Below, in pieces: positions 17,865 through 26,415 of a DNA stretch of 64,000 bases. The stretch is from assembly GCF_018070045.1 (NCBI RefSeq), contig NZ_JAGPYK010000010.1, positions 124,001 to 188,000 of the forward strand, in the 5' to 3' direction. The notes beneath the pieces were generated by a model. It was given only the letters and a program-made list of their open reading frames with translations, ran no database searches and was not told where the DNA came from. Source of the stretch: Micromonospora sp. U21 (GTDB taxonomy: Bacteria; Actinomycetota; Actinomycetes; Mycobacteriales; Micromonosporaceae). Each line of letters starts with the position of its first letter. Positions within the stretch are counted from its first letter, which is position 1. Both the position numbers and the translations under genes were made by a program.

Positions 17865-18404
17865 ATGACCCAGGCGAAGTCCCCACCACCGGGCGGGCCG
17901 GGCCCCGACGGGTCGCGGATGGGCCCCACCCGGATCTCCACCCTGGTCGTGGCCGCCCTGGCCGCGGCGGCGGTGGCCTGGCTGCTGATCAGCACCCTCT
18001 ACTACAGCGGCATCCCCCGGCTGCCCTGGCTGCCGGTGGTGACGCTGGCGGCGCTCGCCGTGCTCGAGGCGTACGCCGCGGTCAACACCCGGGGTCGGAT
18101 CGAGCGCAAGCCCGGCCGGGACCCGGTCAACCCGTTGCTGGTCGCCCGGTTCGTGGTGCTGGCCAAGGCGTCGGCCTTGGCCGCGGCCATCTTCGCCGGC
18201 TTCTACGCCGGGCTCACCGGCTGGCTCCTCGTCGAGAACACCCGGGCCGCGACGGAGGATCGACCGGCCGCCGGCGCCGGCCTGCTCGCCTCGTTGGCGC
18301 TGGTGGGCGCCGCGCTCTGGCTGGAGCGCTCCTGCCGGGTGCCGGAGCGCCCGGACGACGAGCGTGAGCCCGACCAGCGGGAGAGCCACCCCGGCCAGCG
18401 TTGA
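17865..18404 (+). CDS. DUF3180 membrane protein
   Basis: A 179-residue protein with four predicted helices (about 26-46, 50-70, 100-125, 135-160) and a charged C-terminal tail. The sequence and the position right after folK match the DUF3180 family, which commonly follows folK in actinobacteria. No function is established. GGAG precedes the ATG. Its stop codon lies at the edge of repeat copy C. Confidence 0.85.
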   Translation: MTQAKSPPPGGPGPDGSRMGPTRISTLVVAALAAAAVAWLLISTLYYSGIPRLPWLPVVTLAALAVLEAYAAVNTRGRIERKPGRDPVNPLLVARFVVLAKASALAAAIFAGFYAGLTGWLLVENTRAATEDRPAAGAGLLASLALVGAALWLERSCRVPERPDDEREPDQRESHPGQR

Positions 18405-18564
18405 GAGCTGTCGGGAGACCCCGCGGCGGCTGCGGCGGCCCCGGCGACGACCGGCGGCGTTGGAGTTGGGTCCGGATACAACACCGGTATCCAGACCCAA
18501 CCCCGCCTTGCCGGATCGCCGCCTGGACTCCGCCTCGCCCGCCCCGGGGTCTCCCGACAGCCTC
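18403..18564. repeat. Repeat family 1, full copy C
   Basis: About 162 bp with inverted ends (left TGTCGGGAGACCCCG, right CGGGGTCTCCCGACA) and a central hairpin. The hairpin has arms at 18462-18479 and 18487-18504 (16 of 18 pairs) around the loop AACACCG. The loop and the inner GGATAC/GTATCC are identical to copy D. Three stem pairs differ from copy D by compensatory changes (A-T to T-A, T-A to G-C, C-G to T-A). Confidence 0.88.
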
Positions 18565-18684
18565 TGACAGGGGGTTACGCCCGGCTCCGGGCGCGGGTAC
18601 GGTGCCTGCGATCGGAGAGCAACGGCCGCCCCGGTCCGTCCGCGAACCGGGGCGGGGACGGCGGGCCACTGGGGAGGCGGCGTC

Positions 18685-19899
18685 ATGGGGTACGAAGAAA
18701 CGGGCCGGGAAGGGTCGGTCGAGCCCTCGTCCGAGGTGCCCGCCGCCGTTCTGGAGAACGTCTTCGACGACCCCGGTCAAGGTGATTCCGGCCGGGACCG
18801 GGTCGGTGTGCACCTGGTGTGGGAGGTCCTGCTGCTGGCCGGTCTCGCCACCCTGGGCTGGCTGCTCTGGCGGGCCGACTCGGACGTGCTGCGTGGCGAC
18901 AACCTGCGCACCCTGCTGGTCGGCATGGTCGGGCTCGGGCTGCTCGCCCTCGCCGCCGGGCTGAGCCTGCGTACCGCCGCCCCGAACCTGGCCGTCGGGC
19001 CGGTCGCGGTCGCCGCCGCACTGCACTACGCGGAGCAGGGTGACCAGGGTCTGGCGGCCTCCGTCGGCCCGGCGGTCGCGGTCGCCGCGCTGGGCGGGCT
19101 GGCGCTGGCGCTGGCCGTGGTGGTGCTGCACGTGCCGGGCTGGGCAGCCAGTCTCGCCGGCGCGGCCGGGGTGGTGGTGTACATCGAACGCCGGTCGGCG
19201 CCGGTGCTGGTGCAGGGCGACTACGACCCCGGCCGGAGCGCGGGCTACCTCTTCGCCGGCTTCGCCGCGGTGGCGGTCCTCGGCGGGCTGTTCGGCGCCA
19301 TCCGGGCGATCCGCCGGCTGGTCGGCCGGTACCGGCCGGTCACCGATCCGGCCCGTCGCCGGGGAGTGGTGGCCGCCGTGGTCACGGCGCTCGCGCTGGT
19401 CGGCTCCACCGTGCTCGCCGCCCTCGCCGGCGTGTTGCTCGCCGCCAACGGCCCCGGGCCGGTCACACCCACGCCGGGGCTGGACTGGACGGTGCTGGCG
19501 ATCGGGGTCGCCCTGCTCGGCGGCACCAGCGCGTACGGCCGTCGGGGTGGCCTGTTCGGCACCCTGCTGGCGGTGAGCCTGGTCACCGTCTTCCAGGCGT
19601 ACGCGCCGGCGCGCGGCTGGACGGTCGACCGCTGGACGGTCGGCGCGGTCGCGATCGGCGTCGGACTGCTGGTCACCCGGTTGGTCGAGACGTACGGGCG
19701 GCCCCGGCCGGGCAGCACCGACAACCCCGAGCCGATCGGCGACGGCGCGATCAGCACGGGCTGGACGATGCCACGGTCGCAGCCGGTCGACAACTGGCCT
19801 CCCACCCTGCCGACGCCGGCCGCACCGCAACCGGTCGACCCGTGGCGGGATCCGCGCTGGGAGGACAGCCCGCGCCGGTGGGACGCCGGTGAGCGATGA
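18685..19899 (+). CDS. Polytopic membrane protein, possibly permease-like
   Basis: The 404-residue protein has about ten hydrophobic helices between residues 47 and 345 and a Pro/Trp-rich cytoplasmic tail. The stretch AAGLSLRTAAPNLAVGPVAVAAALHY resembles the conserved segment of RbsC-type sugar ABC permeases, but no ATPase or binding-protein gene is adjacent and the match is only partial. GGGGAGG precedes the ATG. It probably shares a transcript with the small gene that follows. Confidence 0.7.
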   Translation: MGYEETGREGSVEPSSEVPAAVLENVFDDPGQGDSGRDRVGVHLVWEVLLLAGLATLGWLLWRADSDVLRGDNLRTLLVGMVGLGLLALAAGLSLRTAAPNLAVGPVAVAAALHYAEQGDQGLAASVGPAVAVAALGGLALALAVVVLHVPGWAASLAGAAGVVVYIERRSAPVLVQGDYDPGRSAGYLFAGFAAVAVLGGLFGAIRAIRRLVGRYRPVTDPARRRGVVAAVVTALALVGSTVLAALAGVLLAANGPGPVTPTPGLDWTVLAIGVALLGGTSAYGRRGGLFGTLLAVSLVTVFQAYAPARGWTVDRWTVGAVAIGVGLLVTRLVETYGRPRPGSTDNPEPIGDGAISTGWTMPRSQPVDNWPPTLPTPAAPQPVDPWRDPRWEDSPRRWDAGER

Positions 19900-19939
19900 G
19901 CCGTGCGGCGTCCGCCGAGCCGGAGCTGATCTCGACCGT

Positions 19940-19945
19940 TAGGCT
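19940..19945 (+). promoter_or_regulatory. -10 element TAGGCT upstream of 19953
   Basis: It lies 13 nt before the ATG, a spacing that fits a leaderless transcript for the small gene downstream. Confidence 0.5.
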
Positions 19946-19952
19946 CGGCGGC

Positions 19953-20261
19953 ATGACCGACACACCTGCCGCCACCCCCGGCGGAACCTCGTTCGAGGAG
20001 CTCGACGCGCTGTCCACCGAGGAGCTGCGGGAGCGGGCGTTCGCCCGGGCCCGGGAGCACCGTGACGTGGGTTTCTTCTGGTCGGTGCTGCGGCATCTGC
20101 CGAACGCGGACGAGGCGACGGTGCTGGACGGCGCGCCGAACTCGATCGGTCCGATCATCGACGAGGCCAACGCGCTGTGGCGTGAGCTGACCGGTCACGG
20201 CTACGAGGAGTCGGAGCCGCTGCTGCGGGCCGCCTTCATCGACTACCTGTTGAAGCGCTGA
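19953..20261 (+). CDS. Small acidic helical protein, unknown function
   Basis: A 102-residue soluble protein starting MTDTPAAT, rich in Glu/Leu/Ala (FEELDALSTEELRERAFARAREHRDVGFFWSVLRHLPNADEAT), mostly helical. No family is recognised. An in-frame start at 19896 overlapping the previous stop would add 19 residues. The ATG at 19953 is preferred because a -10 hexamer sits 13 nt before it. Confidence 0.75.
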   Translation: MTDTPAATPGGTSFEELDALSTEELRERAFARAREHRDVGFFWSVLRHLPNADEATVLDGAPNSIGPIIDEANALWRELTGHGYEESEPLLRAAFIDYLLKR

Positions 20262-20317
20262 GCCGGTCGGGGCAGCCCAGGTCCGCCCGGTCGGTCGGCT
20301 CGGGCCCTGGGCGGATC

Positions 20318-20818
20318 ATGGGGCTCTTCCACCGCAGCGGCCCGGTCAGCCGTTACGGGACGGCCGCCGGCACCGGCGCGCTCGCCGTGCTGCTGCTGGT
20401 CGGGATCTGCGGCAGCCCGGCGTACACCGGATGGGCCGGCACGCGGGCCGACCCGGCATCGGCCGGTGACTACTACCTGCGCCTGCTCGCCTGGCCTGCC
20501 TGGCGGCTGGACGCGGACGGGCAGCCCGGCGGCTTGCTCGCCGCCGACCTGCGGGCCGTCCTGCTGGTGGTCCTCGCGGTGGCCCTGCTCTACCTGCTGC
20601 CCGCCGCCCAGGTGGCCCGGGTGCCCGGCCCGGTGAGCCAGTTCTTCTCCGGCTGGGCCGCGTACGTGCTGGCCGGTGGGCTCGCCGCCGTGCTCGCGGC
20701 GCCGTTCGGCCCGGACCCGTCGCTGCTGGGCGCGTTGCAGGACGCCAGCAGCGGCGCCGGCTACGGCTTCCTCTCCGGTTGGATCATCGGCACCGCCAGC
20801 CTCGGCGGTCGGGCCTGA
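20318..20818 (+). CDS. Small polytopic membrane protein, unknown function
   Basis: A 166-residue protein with hydrophobic helices near 17-33, 82-102, 110-130 and 145-162. No motif of a known family is visible. It ends 23 nt before the stop of the convergent ABC-ATPase gene. Confidence 0.65.
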   Translation: MGLFHRSGPVSRYGTAAGTGALAVLLLVGICGSPAYTGWAGTRADPASAGDYYLRLLAWPAWRLDADGQPGGLLAADLRAVLLVVLAVALLYLLPAAQVARVPGPVSQFFSGWAAYVLAGGLAAVLAAPFGPDPSLLGALQDASSGAGYGFLSGWIIGTASLGGRA

Positions 20819-20841
20819 CCCGACCGGTCGAGCCGGGTGGG

Positions 20842-21846
20842 TCAGCCCGTCACGCGGCCGAGGTCGAGCAGGCGCTGCCGGCTGAGCGCGCCCACGGGTC
20901 GGCCGCCGTCGGTGACCACGAGCCGGTCCCGTCCCGAGGTGAGCAGTACCGCCAGCGCGTCGTACGCGGAGCCGTCCAGCGGCACGGTGGGCAGGTCCGC
21001 CTCGACGTCGCCGGGCACCGGCTCCAGCGCGTCCCGGTCGAGCTGGGTGACCGCCAGCCGGCGGATGCCCCGGTCGGCCCCGACGAACTCGCGCACGAAC
21101 GGCGTGGCGGGCGCGCCCAGCAGGGCGGCCGGCGTGTCGTACTGCTCCAGGTGCCCGCCCTGGGAGAGCACCGCGATCCGGTCGCCGAGCCGGACCGCCT
21201 CGTCGAGGTCGTGGGTGACCAGCAGGATCGTCTTGCGGACCTCGGCCTGGAGCCGGAGGAACTCCTCCTGGAGGCGGGCCCGGACGATCGGGTCGACGGC
21301 CGAGAACGGCTCGTCCATCAGGAGCACAACGGGGTCGGCGGCGAGCGCACGAGCCACCCCGACCCGCTGCCGCTGCCCACCCGACAGTTCGTGCGGGTAG
21401 CGGCGACCGAACTGGGCCGGGTCCAGCCCGACCAGGTCGAGCAGTTCGTCGACCCGGGCCCGGGTCTGGTCACGGGACCAGCCGAGCAGCCCGGGCACGG
21501 TGGCCACGTTCGCCCGGACCGTCTGGTGTGGAAACAGCCCGACGTTCTGGATCACGTAGCCGATCCGGCGGCGCAGCCGCACCGGGTCGACGTCGGTGAC
21601 GTCCTCGTCGCCGAGCATGATCCGCCCGGCGGTCGGCTCGATCAGCCGGTTGACCATGCGCAGCACCGTCGACTTGCCGCAGCCGGACGGGCCGATCAGC
21701 ACCACCAGCTCGCCGGCCTTGACCTCCAGGCTGAGTTCCCGGACGGCCTCGGTGCCGTTCGGGTAGCGCTTATGGATGCCCTGAAGGGAGATCGACGCTG
21801 CGCGAGGGGATCCGACCCCGCCGGCAGCCTCCGGGGTAACGTCCAC
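20842..21846 (-). CDS. Osmoprotectant (glycine betaine/choline-type) ABC transporter ATPase
   Basis: A 334-residue ABC ATPase with Walker [10 protein letters not shown] (52-60), signature LSGGQ (154-158), Walker B LLMDEP (175-180) and a Q-loop in [12 protein letters not shown], as in ProV/OpuCA proteins. The C-terminal ~80 residues hold one CBS-like segment ([23 protein letters not shown]); many relatives carry two. The GTG start has GGAAGGA upstream and sits 2 nt from the start codon of the divergent permease gene. The two permeases and binding protein are encoded on the other strand, so the transporter is expressed from two divergent transcripts. Confidence 0.9.
   Translation of the reverse strand: MDVTPEAAGGVGSPRAASISLQGIHKRYPNGTEAVRELSLEVKAGELVVLIGPSGCGKSTVLRMVNRLIEPTAGRIMLGDEDVTDVDPVRLRRRIGYVIQNVGLFPHQTVRANVATVPGLLGWSRDQTRARVDELLDLVGLDPAQFGRRYPHELSGGQRQRVGVARALAADPVVLLMDEPFSAVDPIVRARLQEEFLRLQAEVRKTILLVTHDLDEAVRLGDRIAVLSQGGHLEQYDTPAALLGAPATPFVREFVGADRGIRRLAVTQLDRDALEPVPGDVEADLPTVPLDGSAYDALAVLLTSGRDRLVVTDGGRPVGALSRQRLLDLGRVTG
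21837..21842 (+). promoter_or_regulatory. -10 element TAACGT of the permease gene
   Basis: Starts 12 nt before the ATG at 21849. It lies inside the first codons of the divergent ATPase gene, so the two promoters must overlap coding sequence. Confidence 0.45.
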
Positions 21847-21848
21847 GT

Positions 21849-22535
21849 ATGTCCTTCCGCCTGAGCTACCGGGCCGACCCGGGTAACCCCTGGTTCTCCT
21901 GGCAGTACGTGCGGGACAACTCTGACACGATCCTCGCGGCGGCGGGTGAACACGCCTCCCTCACCGGGCGTGCGGTGCTGGTCGCGGTGCTGATCGCCAT
22001 GCCGTTGTCCGTGGCCGCGTACTGGTTCCGCCCGCTGGCCGGGCCCATCCTCGGCGTCACCGGCGTGATCTACACCATTCCGTCGCTGGCGCTGTTCGCG
22101 TTCATCGCGCCCTACCTGGGCACCGGCGCCACCACCGTGTTGGTCGGGTTGGTCCTGTACGCGCTGCTGCTGATCGTCCGCAACGTGGTTGCGGGGCTCA
22201 ACCAGGTGCCGCCCGAGGTCCGCGAGGCTGCCGAGGGCATGGGCTACGGCCGGTGGGGCCGGCTGTTCCGGATCGACCTGCCGCTGGCGATCCCGGGCAT
22301 CATGACCGGGCTGCGGCTGGCCACCGTGTCGACGGTCGCGCTGGTCACCGTGGGGGTGCTGGTCGGGCACGGCGGGCTCGGCCAGCTGATCTTCGCGGGC
22401 TTTCAGAACAACCTCTACAAGGCCGAGATCATGACCGGCACGGTGCTCTGCGTGGCGCTCGCGGTGCTGCTGGACCTGCTGCTGGTCCTGGTCGGCCGGC
22501 TGGTCACCCCCTGGTCCGCCCGGGGCGTCCGGTGA
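21849..22535 (+). CDS. Osmoprotectant ABC transporter permease 1
   Basis: A 228-residue membrane protein with about six helices and the cytoplasmic EAA-type loop EVREAAEGMGYGRWGRLFRIDLPLAIPGIMTGLRLA, which contacts the ATPase. It resembles OpuCB/ProW-type permeases. It overlaps the next permease gene by 4 nt (GTGA). Confidence 0.9.
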   Translation: MSFRLSYRADPGNPWFSWQYVRDNSDTILAAAGEHASLTGRAVLVAVLIAMPLSVAAYWFRPLAGPILGVTGVIYTIPSLALFAFIAPYLGTGATTVLVGLVLYALLLIVRNVVAGLNQVPPEVREAAEGMGYGRWGRLFRIDLPLAIPGIMTGLRLATVSTVALVTVGVLVGHGGLGQLIFAGFQNNLYKAEIMTGTVLCVALAVLLDLLLVLVGRLVTPWSARGVR

Positions 22536-23269
22536 GCGCCGCGGCGAGCCCGGTGCAGCAGGCGGTGATGTGGCTCAACGACCCACTGAACTGGACCAAC
22601 CCCGGCGGCATCCTGGACCGGCTCGGCGAGCACCTGGAGATCTCCGCCGCGGCGGTGGCGCTCGGCTGCCTGGTGGCCTGGCCGCTCGGACTCTGGCTGG
22701 GGCACACCGGGCGGGGTGGTGGCCTGGTGGTGCTGGTGTCCAACGCCACCCTGGCCATCCCTACCCTCGCGCTGCTGACCATCCTGCCGTTGACCTTCCT
22801 CGGCTTCGGCCGCACGCCGGTGGTGGTGGCGCTGGCCGTCTTCGCCGTTCCGCCGCTGCTGGCCAACGCCTACACCGGCGTACGCCAGGCGGACCTGGAG
22901 GCGCTCGACGCGGCCCGTGGGATGGGCCTGTCCGGCGGGCAGGTGCTGCGGCGGGTGGAGCTGCCGCTCGCGGTGCCCTACCTGGCCGCCGGGTTCCGGA
23001 CCGCCGCCGTGCAGGTGATCGCCACCACCGCGTTGGCCTCGTTCGTCAACGGCGGCGGCCTCGGCGAGATCATCCGTACCGGCTTCGGCCTGAGTATCGC
23101 GGCGGGCGGGGGCCAGATCCTGGCGGGCGGCGTGCTGGTGGCCGGGCTCGCCCTGCTGGCCGAGGTGGTCCTGGGCGGCGTCGAACGGCTGGTCACCCCC
23201 CGTCCGCTGCGGCGCGACCGGCAACGCGCGGGGCGGCCCCGGCCCGCCGACGCCACCGGCCGCGCCTGA
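22532..23269 (+). CDS. Osmoprotectant ABC transporter permease 2
   Basis: A 245-residue permease with the EAA-type loop ALDAARGMGLSGGQVLRRVELPLAVPYLAAGFRTA and five to six helices, of OpuCD/ProZ type. The GTG at 22532 overlaps the upstream stop; longer upstream starts in this frame would run through permease 1 and are rejected. Together with permease 1 it should form a heterodimeric channel. Confidence 0.9.
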   Translation: MSAAASPVQQAVMWLNDPLNWTNPGGILDRLGEHLEISAAAVALGCLVAWPLGLWLGHTGRGGGLVVLVSNATLAIPTLALLTILPLTFLGFGRTPVVVALAVFAVPPLLANAYTGVRQADLEALDAARGMGLSGGQVLRRVELPLAVPYLAAGFRTAAVQVIATTALASFVNGGGLGEIIRTGFGLSIAAGGGQILAGGVLVAGLALLAEVVLGGVERLVTPRPLRRDRQRAGRPRPADATGRA

Positions 23270-23495
23270 TCTGTCCCGGTGCGCCCCACGGACGACCCTT
23301 CTGGGTGAGCGGTCTCCGGACCGGTGACCGGCAGCCGGCCGGTCGGTGACGATGCGGTGACGAACTCCACCTCAAGTTGTCGGTCGGACGCGGAGGATGT
23401 TGGGTGGACATTCGCGGGCGGCCGACAGTCAGGATCGCCCGTCGGACACGCGGCCGGCCCGGAACGGGTCGCGCCGGGACACGGAAGGCGGGCAT

Positions 23496-24500
23496 ATGCG
23501 CGCACGTACACGTCTGGCGATCGGCGCGATCGGCGCCGTCGCTGCGGCAGGGCTTCTGACCGGGTGCGGTGACGCCGGCTCGTCCGGCACCGACGCGCCC
23601 CAGCAGGGCGCCTCCGGGGCCGGGTGCGCCCCGGTCGCCGGGCAGCAGCTCATCGCACTGCAGGACGACAAGAAGCTCCAGAACGCCGACAACGTCATTC
23701 CGGCGGTCAACAGCAAGGCGGTCAACCCGCAGTTGATCGCCGCGCTGGACAAGGTCTCGGCCGCGCTCGACACGCCGAAGCTGATCCAGCTCAACAAGGC
23801 CGTCAACGACGACCGCAAGACCCCCAAGGTGGCGGCCGAGGAGTTCGCTTCCGCCAACAACGTCACCGCGGGCATCGCCAAGGGCCCGGGCGGCGAGATC
23901 GTGGTGGGAGCGGGCAACTTCGCCGAGAGCCAGACCCTGGGCGAGCTGTACCGGATCGCGCTCACCGCCGCCGGCTACCAGGTCAAGGTGCAGCAGATCG
24001 GCAACCGGGAGCTCTACGAGCCGGCGCTGGAGAAGGGCGAGGTCCAGGTCGTCCCGGAGTACGCGGCGACCATGGCAGAGTTCCTCAACACCAAGGCCAA
24101 CGGCCCCAACGCACAGCCGGTCTCCTCGCCCGACATCAACAACACCGTGACCGCGCTGAAGGCCGAGGGCGACAAGGTGGGCATCACCTTCGGCGCGCCA
24201 GCCGCCGCACAGAACCAGAACGCCTTCGCGGTCACGCAGGCGTTCGCCGACAAGTACGGCGTGCGGACCCTGTCCGAGCTGGCCGCGAAGTGCTCGGGCA
24301 ACGCGACCGTGCTGGGTGGTCCGCCGGAGTGCCAGCAGCGCCCGTTCTGCAAGCCGGGCCTGGAGAAGACGTACGGGCTGTCGGTGGGTTCGTTCTCCTC
24401 GCTGGACCAGGGCGGGCCGTTGACCAAGAACGGGCTGCGTACCGGCGCGATCAGCGTAGGCCTGATCTTCTCGTCGGACGGTGCCTTCGCCAGCAGCTGA
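23496..24500 (+). CDS. Osmoprotectant-binding lipoprotein with circularly permuted domain order
   Basis: A 334-residue lipoprotein (lipobox LLTGC, Cys near 22; GGAAGG before the ATG) of the ProX/OpuAC family. In ordinary members the protein begins with the 'NFTE ... LGELYAQALEAKGY' segment and ends with a 'DD ... IPLVNS ... LNxxV ... PxxVAxxF' segment. Here the second segment comes first (LIALQDDKKLQNADNVIPAV ... LNKAVNDDRKTPKVAAEEF, about 48-120). The first follows it (GAGNFAESQTLGELYRIAL, from about 138). The chain ends at GLIFSSDGAFASS, just where the moved segment would normally continue. Four Cys in the region near CSGNATVLGGPPECQQRPFC may form disulphides. The ligand is probably a betaine or choline-like compound. 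Confidence 0.88.
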   Translation: MRARTRLAIGAIGAVAAAGLLTGCGDAGSSGTDAPQQGASGAGCAPVAGQQLIALQDDKKLQNADNVIPAVNSKAVNPQLIAALDKVSAALDTPKLIQLNKAVNDDRKTPKVAAEEFASANNVTAGIAKGPGGEIVVGAGNFAESQTLGELYRIALTAAGYQVKVQQIGNRELYEPALEKGEVQVVPEYAATMAEFLNTKANGPNAQPVSSPDINNTVTALKAEGDKVGITFGAPAAAQNQNAFAVTQAFADKYGVRTLSELAAKCSGNATVLGGPPECQQRPFCKPGLEKTYGLSVGSFSSLDQGGPLTKNGLRTGAISVGLIFSSDGAFASS

Positions 24501-24520
24501 GCCACCTCGTGGCGTGATGA

Positions 24521-24557
24521 CGGACGCCTCCGCCCCCACCCGGGGCGGGGGCGTCCG
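24521..24557 (+). terminator. Hairpin after the ABC transporter operon
   Basis: Arms 24521-24536 and 24542-24557 pair over 16 bp with a single G-U wobble and a 5-nt loop. No T-run follows, as is common in high-GC actinobacteria. Confidence 0.6.
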
Positions 24558-24597
24558 CGCTTCCCGGGACCCCGTTCCGTCAGCTGGGGATCCTCGG

Positions 24598-24603
24598 TAG
24601 GCT
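24598..24603 (+). promoter_or_regulatory. -10 element TAGGCT upstream of 24612
   Basis: Positioned 14 nt before the ATG, consistent with a leaderless transcript. Confidence 0.5.
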
Positions 24604-24611
24604 GCACAGCC

Positions 24612-26393
24612 ATGCCAGCCCCGGTCGCCCCCGATGCCCGGCGTCAACCGCCGCTGCTCACCCTGCTCTTCTGGGCCGGAGTGGGCCTCGCTCCGGTGGC
24701 GGCGCTGATCCTGCTGGTCGCCGACGGCAACGGCCCGCTGCGCTTCGCGGCGGTGCTCGCCATCCTGGCGGTGGTGCTGATCGGCCTGTCCATCGCGCTG
24801 CGGCCCGACGGTGAGGACGCCTCGGCGCGAGCCGATGAGCTGCTGGACGAGATCGAGGAACTCCGCCGGGAGCTGCGCGCCGAGATCGTCGCGGCCGCGC
24901 AGCGCGGTAACCAGGCGCTCGACCAGGCACAAAGGGCCCAGGAGGGTGTCGTCGCCGTCCGCCGCCGCCTCGACGCCAGCGGCGCCGCGCTCGCCGGTGC
25001 CGCCCCCGCCGCCAGCGAACCGGCGGGTGCCGGCCGGGCGCGGGTGTCGGCCGGCGAGCCGGCGGACGATGTCCCGGTCGTCCGCAGCCGCGTGCCGGTG
25101 CCCGGCGACGCCCCGGCGGGCCGAGGCCGGGTGTCGCCCCCGGAGCCCGCCGGTGCGCGGTGGGGTCACCCCGAGCGCGTGGACGATGACGAGCCGGCGT
25201 ACCGCCGGGCGACCCCCGATGCCGGCGCCGAGCCTCCGGCCAGCGACGGGGTCTACGGTGCGGAGCCGCCGGCCCCCGGGCTGTACGGCGCGGACCGGCC
25301 GGCCGCCGGGTACGGCGCGGAGCGGCCTGCCGCTGCCGGGTACGGCTCCGTGCCCCGCCCCCGTGAGCACGACCGCCCCGAGTCGGGGCACCGCCCGGTC
25401 GGGGTGGTGCGGCACACCGAGACCGTGCACGTCACCACCCGGCACACCGTGGTGGACGGCGGTCCGGCCGAGCCGGGTGGGCGGTACGGCGGCGGGTACG
25501 CCGGGCAGTGGACCCCGCCGGCGCAGGAGTGGACCCCGGGCGGCGGCGCGGAGGAGCGCTCCCGGCCGGCGGACCGCTCCTGGGGTGAGCCCGAGGAGCA
25601 CCCCGCGTCGGGGTACGCCGACGACCGTGCCCGCCCCACGGACGACCGTTTCCGGGGCGCGCAGCCCGCGACCCGGGGTGAGCCCGACTGGACGGCCCGC
25701 CGCGACGAGCCGGAGTGGGCCGATCCGCGCGACGCGTACTACCAGCCCGAAGAGCCCGGCTGGGGTGCCCGGCCGCAGCCCGTCGCGGACCGGCCGCAGC
25801 CGGATTCGTGGGTGGGCCCCGACGACCGCGGCTGGTCGGAGCAGCGGGAACCCGACCGGCCGGTCGCCCCGGGGCAGCCCGGACCGGCTCTGCGGGCGGA
25901 CGACACCGGTGAGTACTGGTCACAGCTGCGGGCCGGTGACCGGTGGGCCGCCGTGCGGGACGACGAGAACGGCCGTGAGCTGCGGGTCGGGGAGCGCCGG
26001 GCCGAGGTGCACGCCGACGCCACGGGCGCCGAGTACCGGGTGGCGGACCGCTGGGCCTCCGTCCGCCACGAGGAGCCCCGCCGCCACGAGGACGCGCGCG
26101 GCTACGACGAACCGCGTCGGTACGACGAGCGCGAGCCGTACCACCGGGACGAGCCGGCGCGCCGGCACGACCGCGACGGCGGTTGGCGGGACGAACCGGC
26201 GGACCGGCCGGCGCTGCCGGTGGGCGGCGTGCCGGTGCCCGACGAGTGGCGTCCGCCGCGCCAGCGGGGCCACCAGGCGGAGCCCGCACCGGAGCGGACC
26301 GGCCGGCGCCGGGTCGACGAGCGGTACGGCTACCCGCCGCAGGACGACGTGCCGCGCGCCGGGGGCGCCCCGGCCACCGACCGCTGGCGCTGA
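24612..26393 (+). CDS. Membrane protein with long disordered, charged C-terminal region
   Basis: The 593-residue protein has two N-terminal helices (about 13-35 and 40-62), a heptad-like coiled coil (DELLDEIEELRRELRAEIVAAAQRGNQALDQAQRAQEG, about 74-115) and then about 470 residues of low-complexity sequence rich in Pro, Gly, Arg, Asp, Tyr and Trp. YGAERPAA-type repeats occur near 215-240. Imperfect repeats AGDRWAAVRDDENGRELRVGERRAEVHADATGAEYRVADRWASVR occur near 438-480. I know no function. The disordered part could be a scaffold or condensate-forming tail. Confidence 0.75.
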   Translation: MPAPVAPDARRQPPLLTLLFWAGVGLAPVAALILLVADGNGPLRFAAVLAILAVVLIGLSIALRPDGEDASARADELLDEIEELRRELRAEIVAAAQRGNQALDQAQRAQEGVVAVRRRLDASGAALAGAAPAASEPAGAGRARVSAGEPADDVPVVRSRVPVPGDAPAGRGRVSPPEPAGARWGHPERVDDDEPAYRRATPDAGAEPPASDGVYGAEPPAPGLYGADRPAAGYGAERPAAAGYGSVPRPREHDRPESGHRPVGVVRHTETVHVTTRHTVVDGGPAEPGGRYGGGYAGQWTPPAQEWTPGGGAEERSRPADRSWGEPEEHPASGYADDRARPTDDRFRGAQPATRGEPDWTARRDEPEWADPRDAYYQPEEPGWGARPQPVADRPQPDSWVGPDDRGWSEQREPDRPVAPGQPGPALRADDTGEYWSQLRAGDRWAAVRDDENGRELRVGERRAEVHADATGAEYRVADRWASVRHEEPRRHEDARGYDEPRRYDEREPYHRDEPARRHDRDGGWRDEPADRPALPVGGVPVPDEWRPPRQRGHQAEPAPERTGRRRVDERYGYPPQDDVPRAGGAPATDRWR

Positions 26394-26415
26394 CCGGCGG
26401 CCGGGCCGCTCGGGG

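Noticed and set aside
18214..19830. Long antisense frame covering repeat C and the 18685 membrane gene
   Set aside because: Gln/Arg/Gly-rich shadow frame; translating through the palindromic repeat explains its apparently 'shared' peptide with frames near 58.7 kb.
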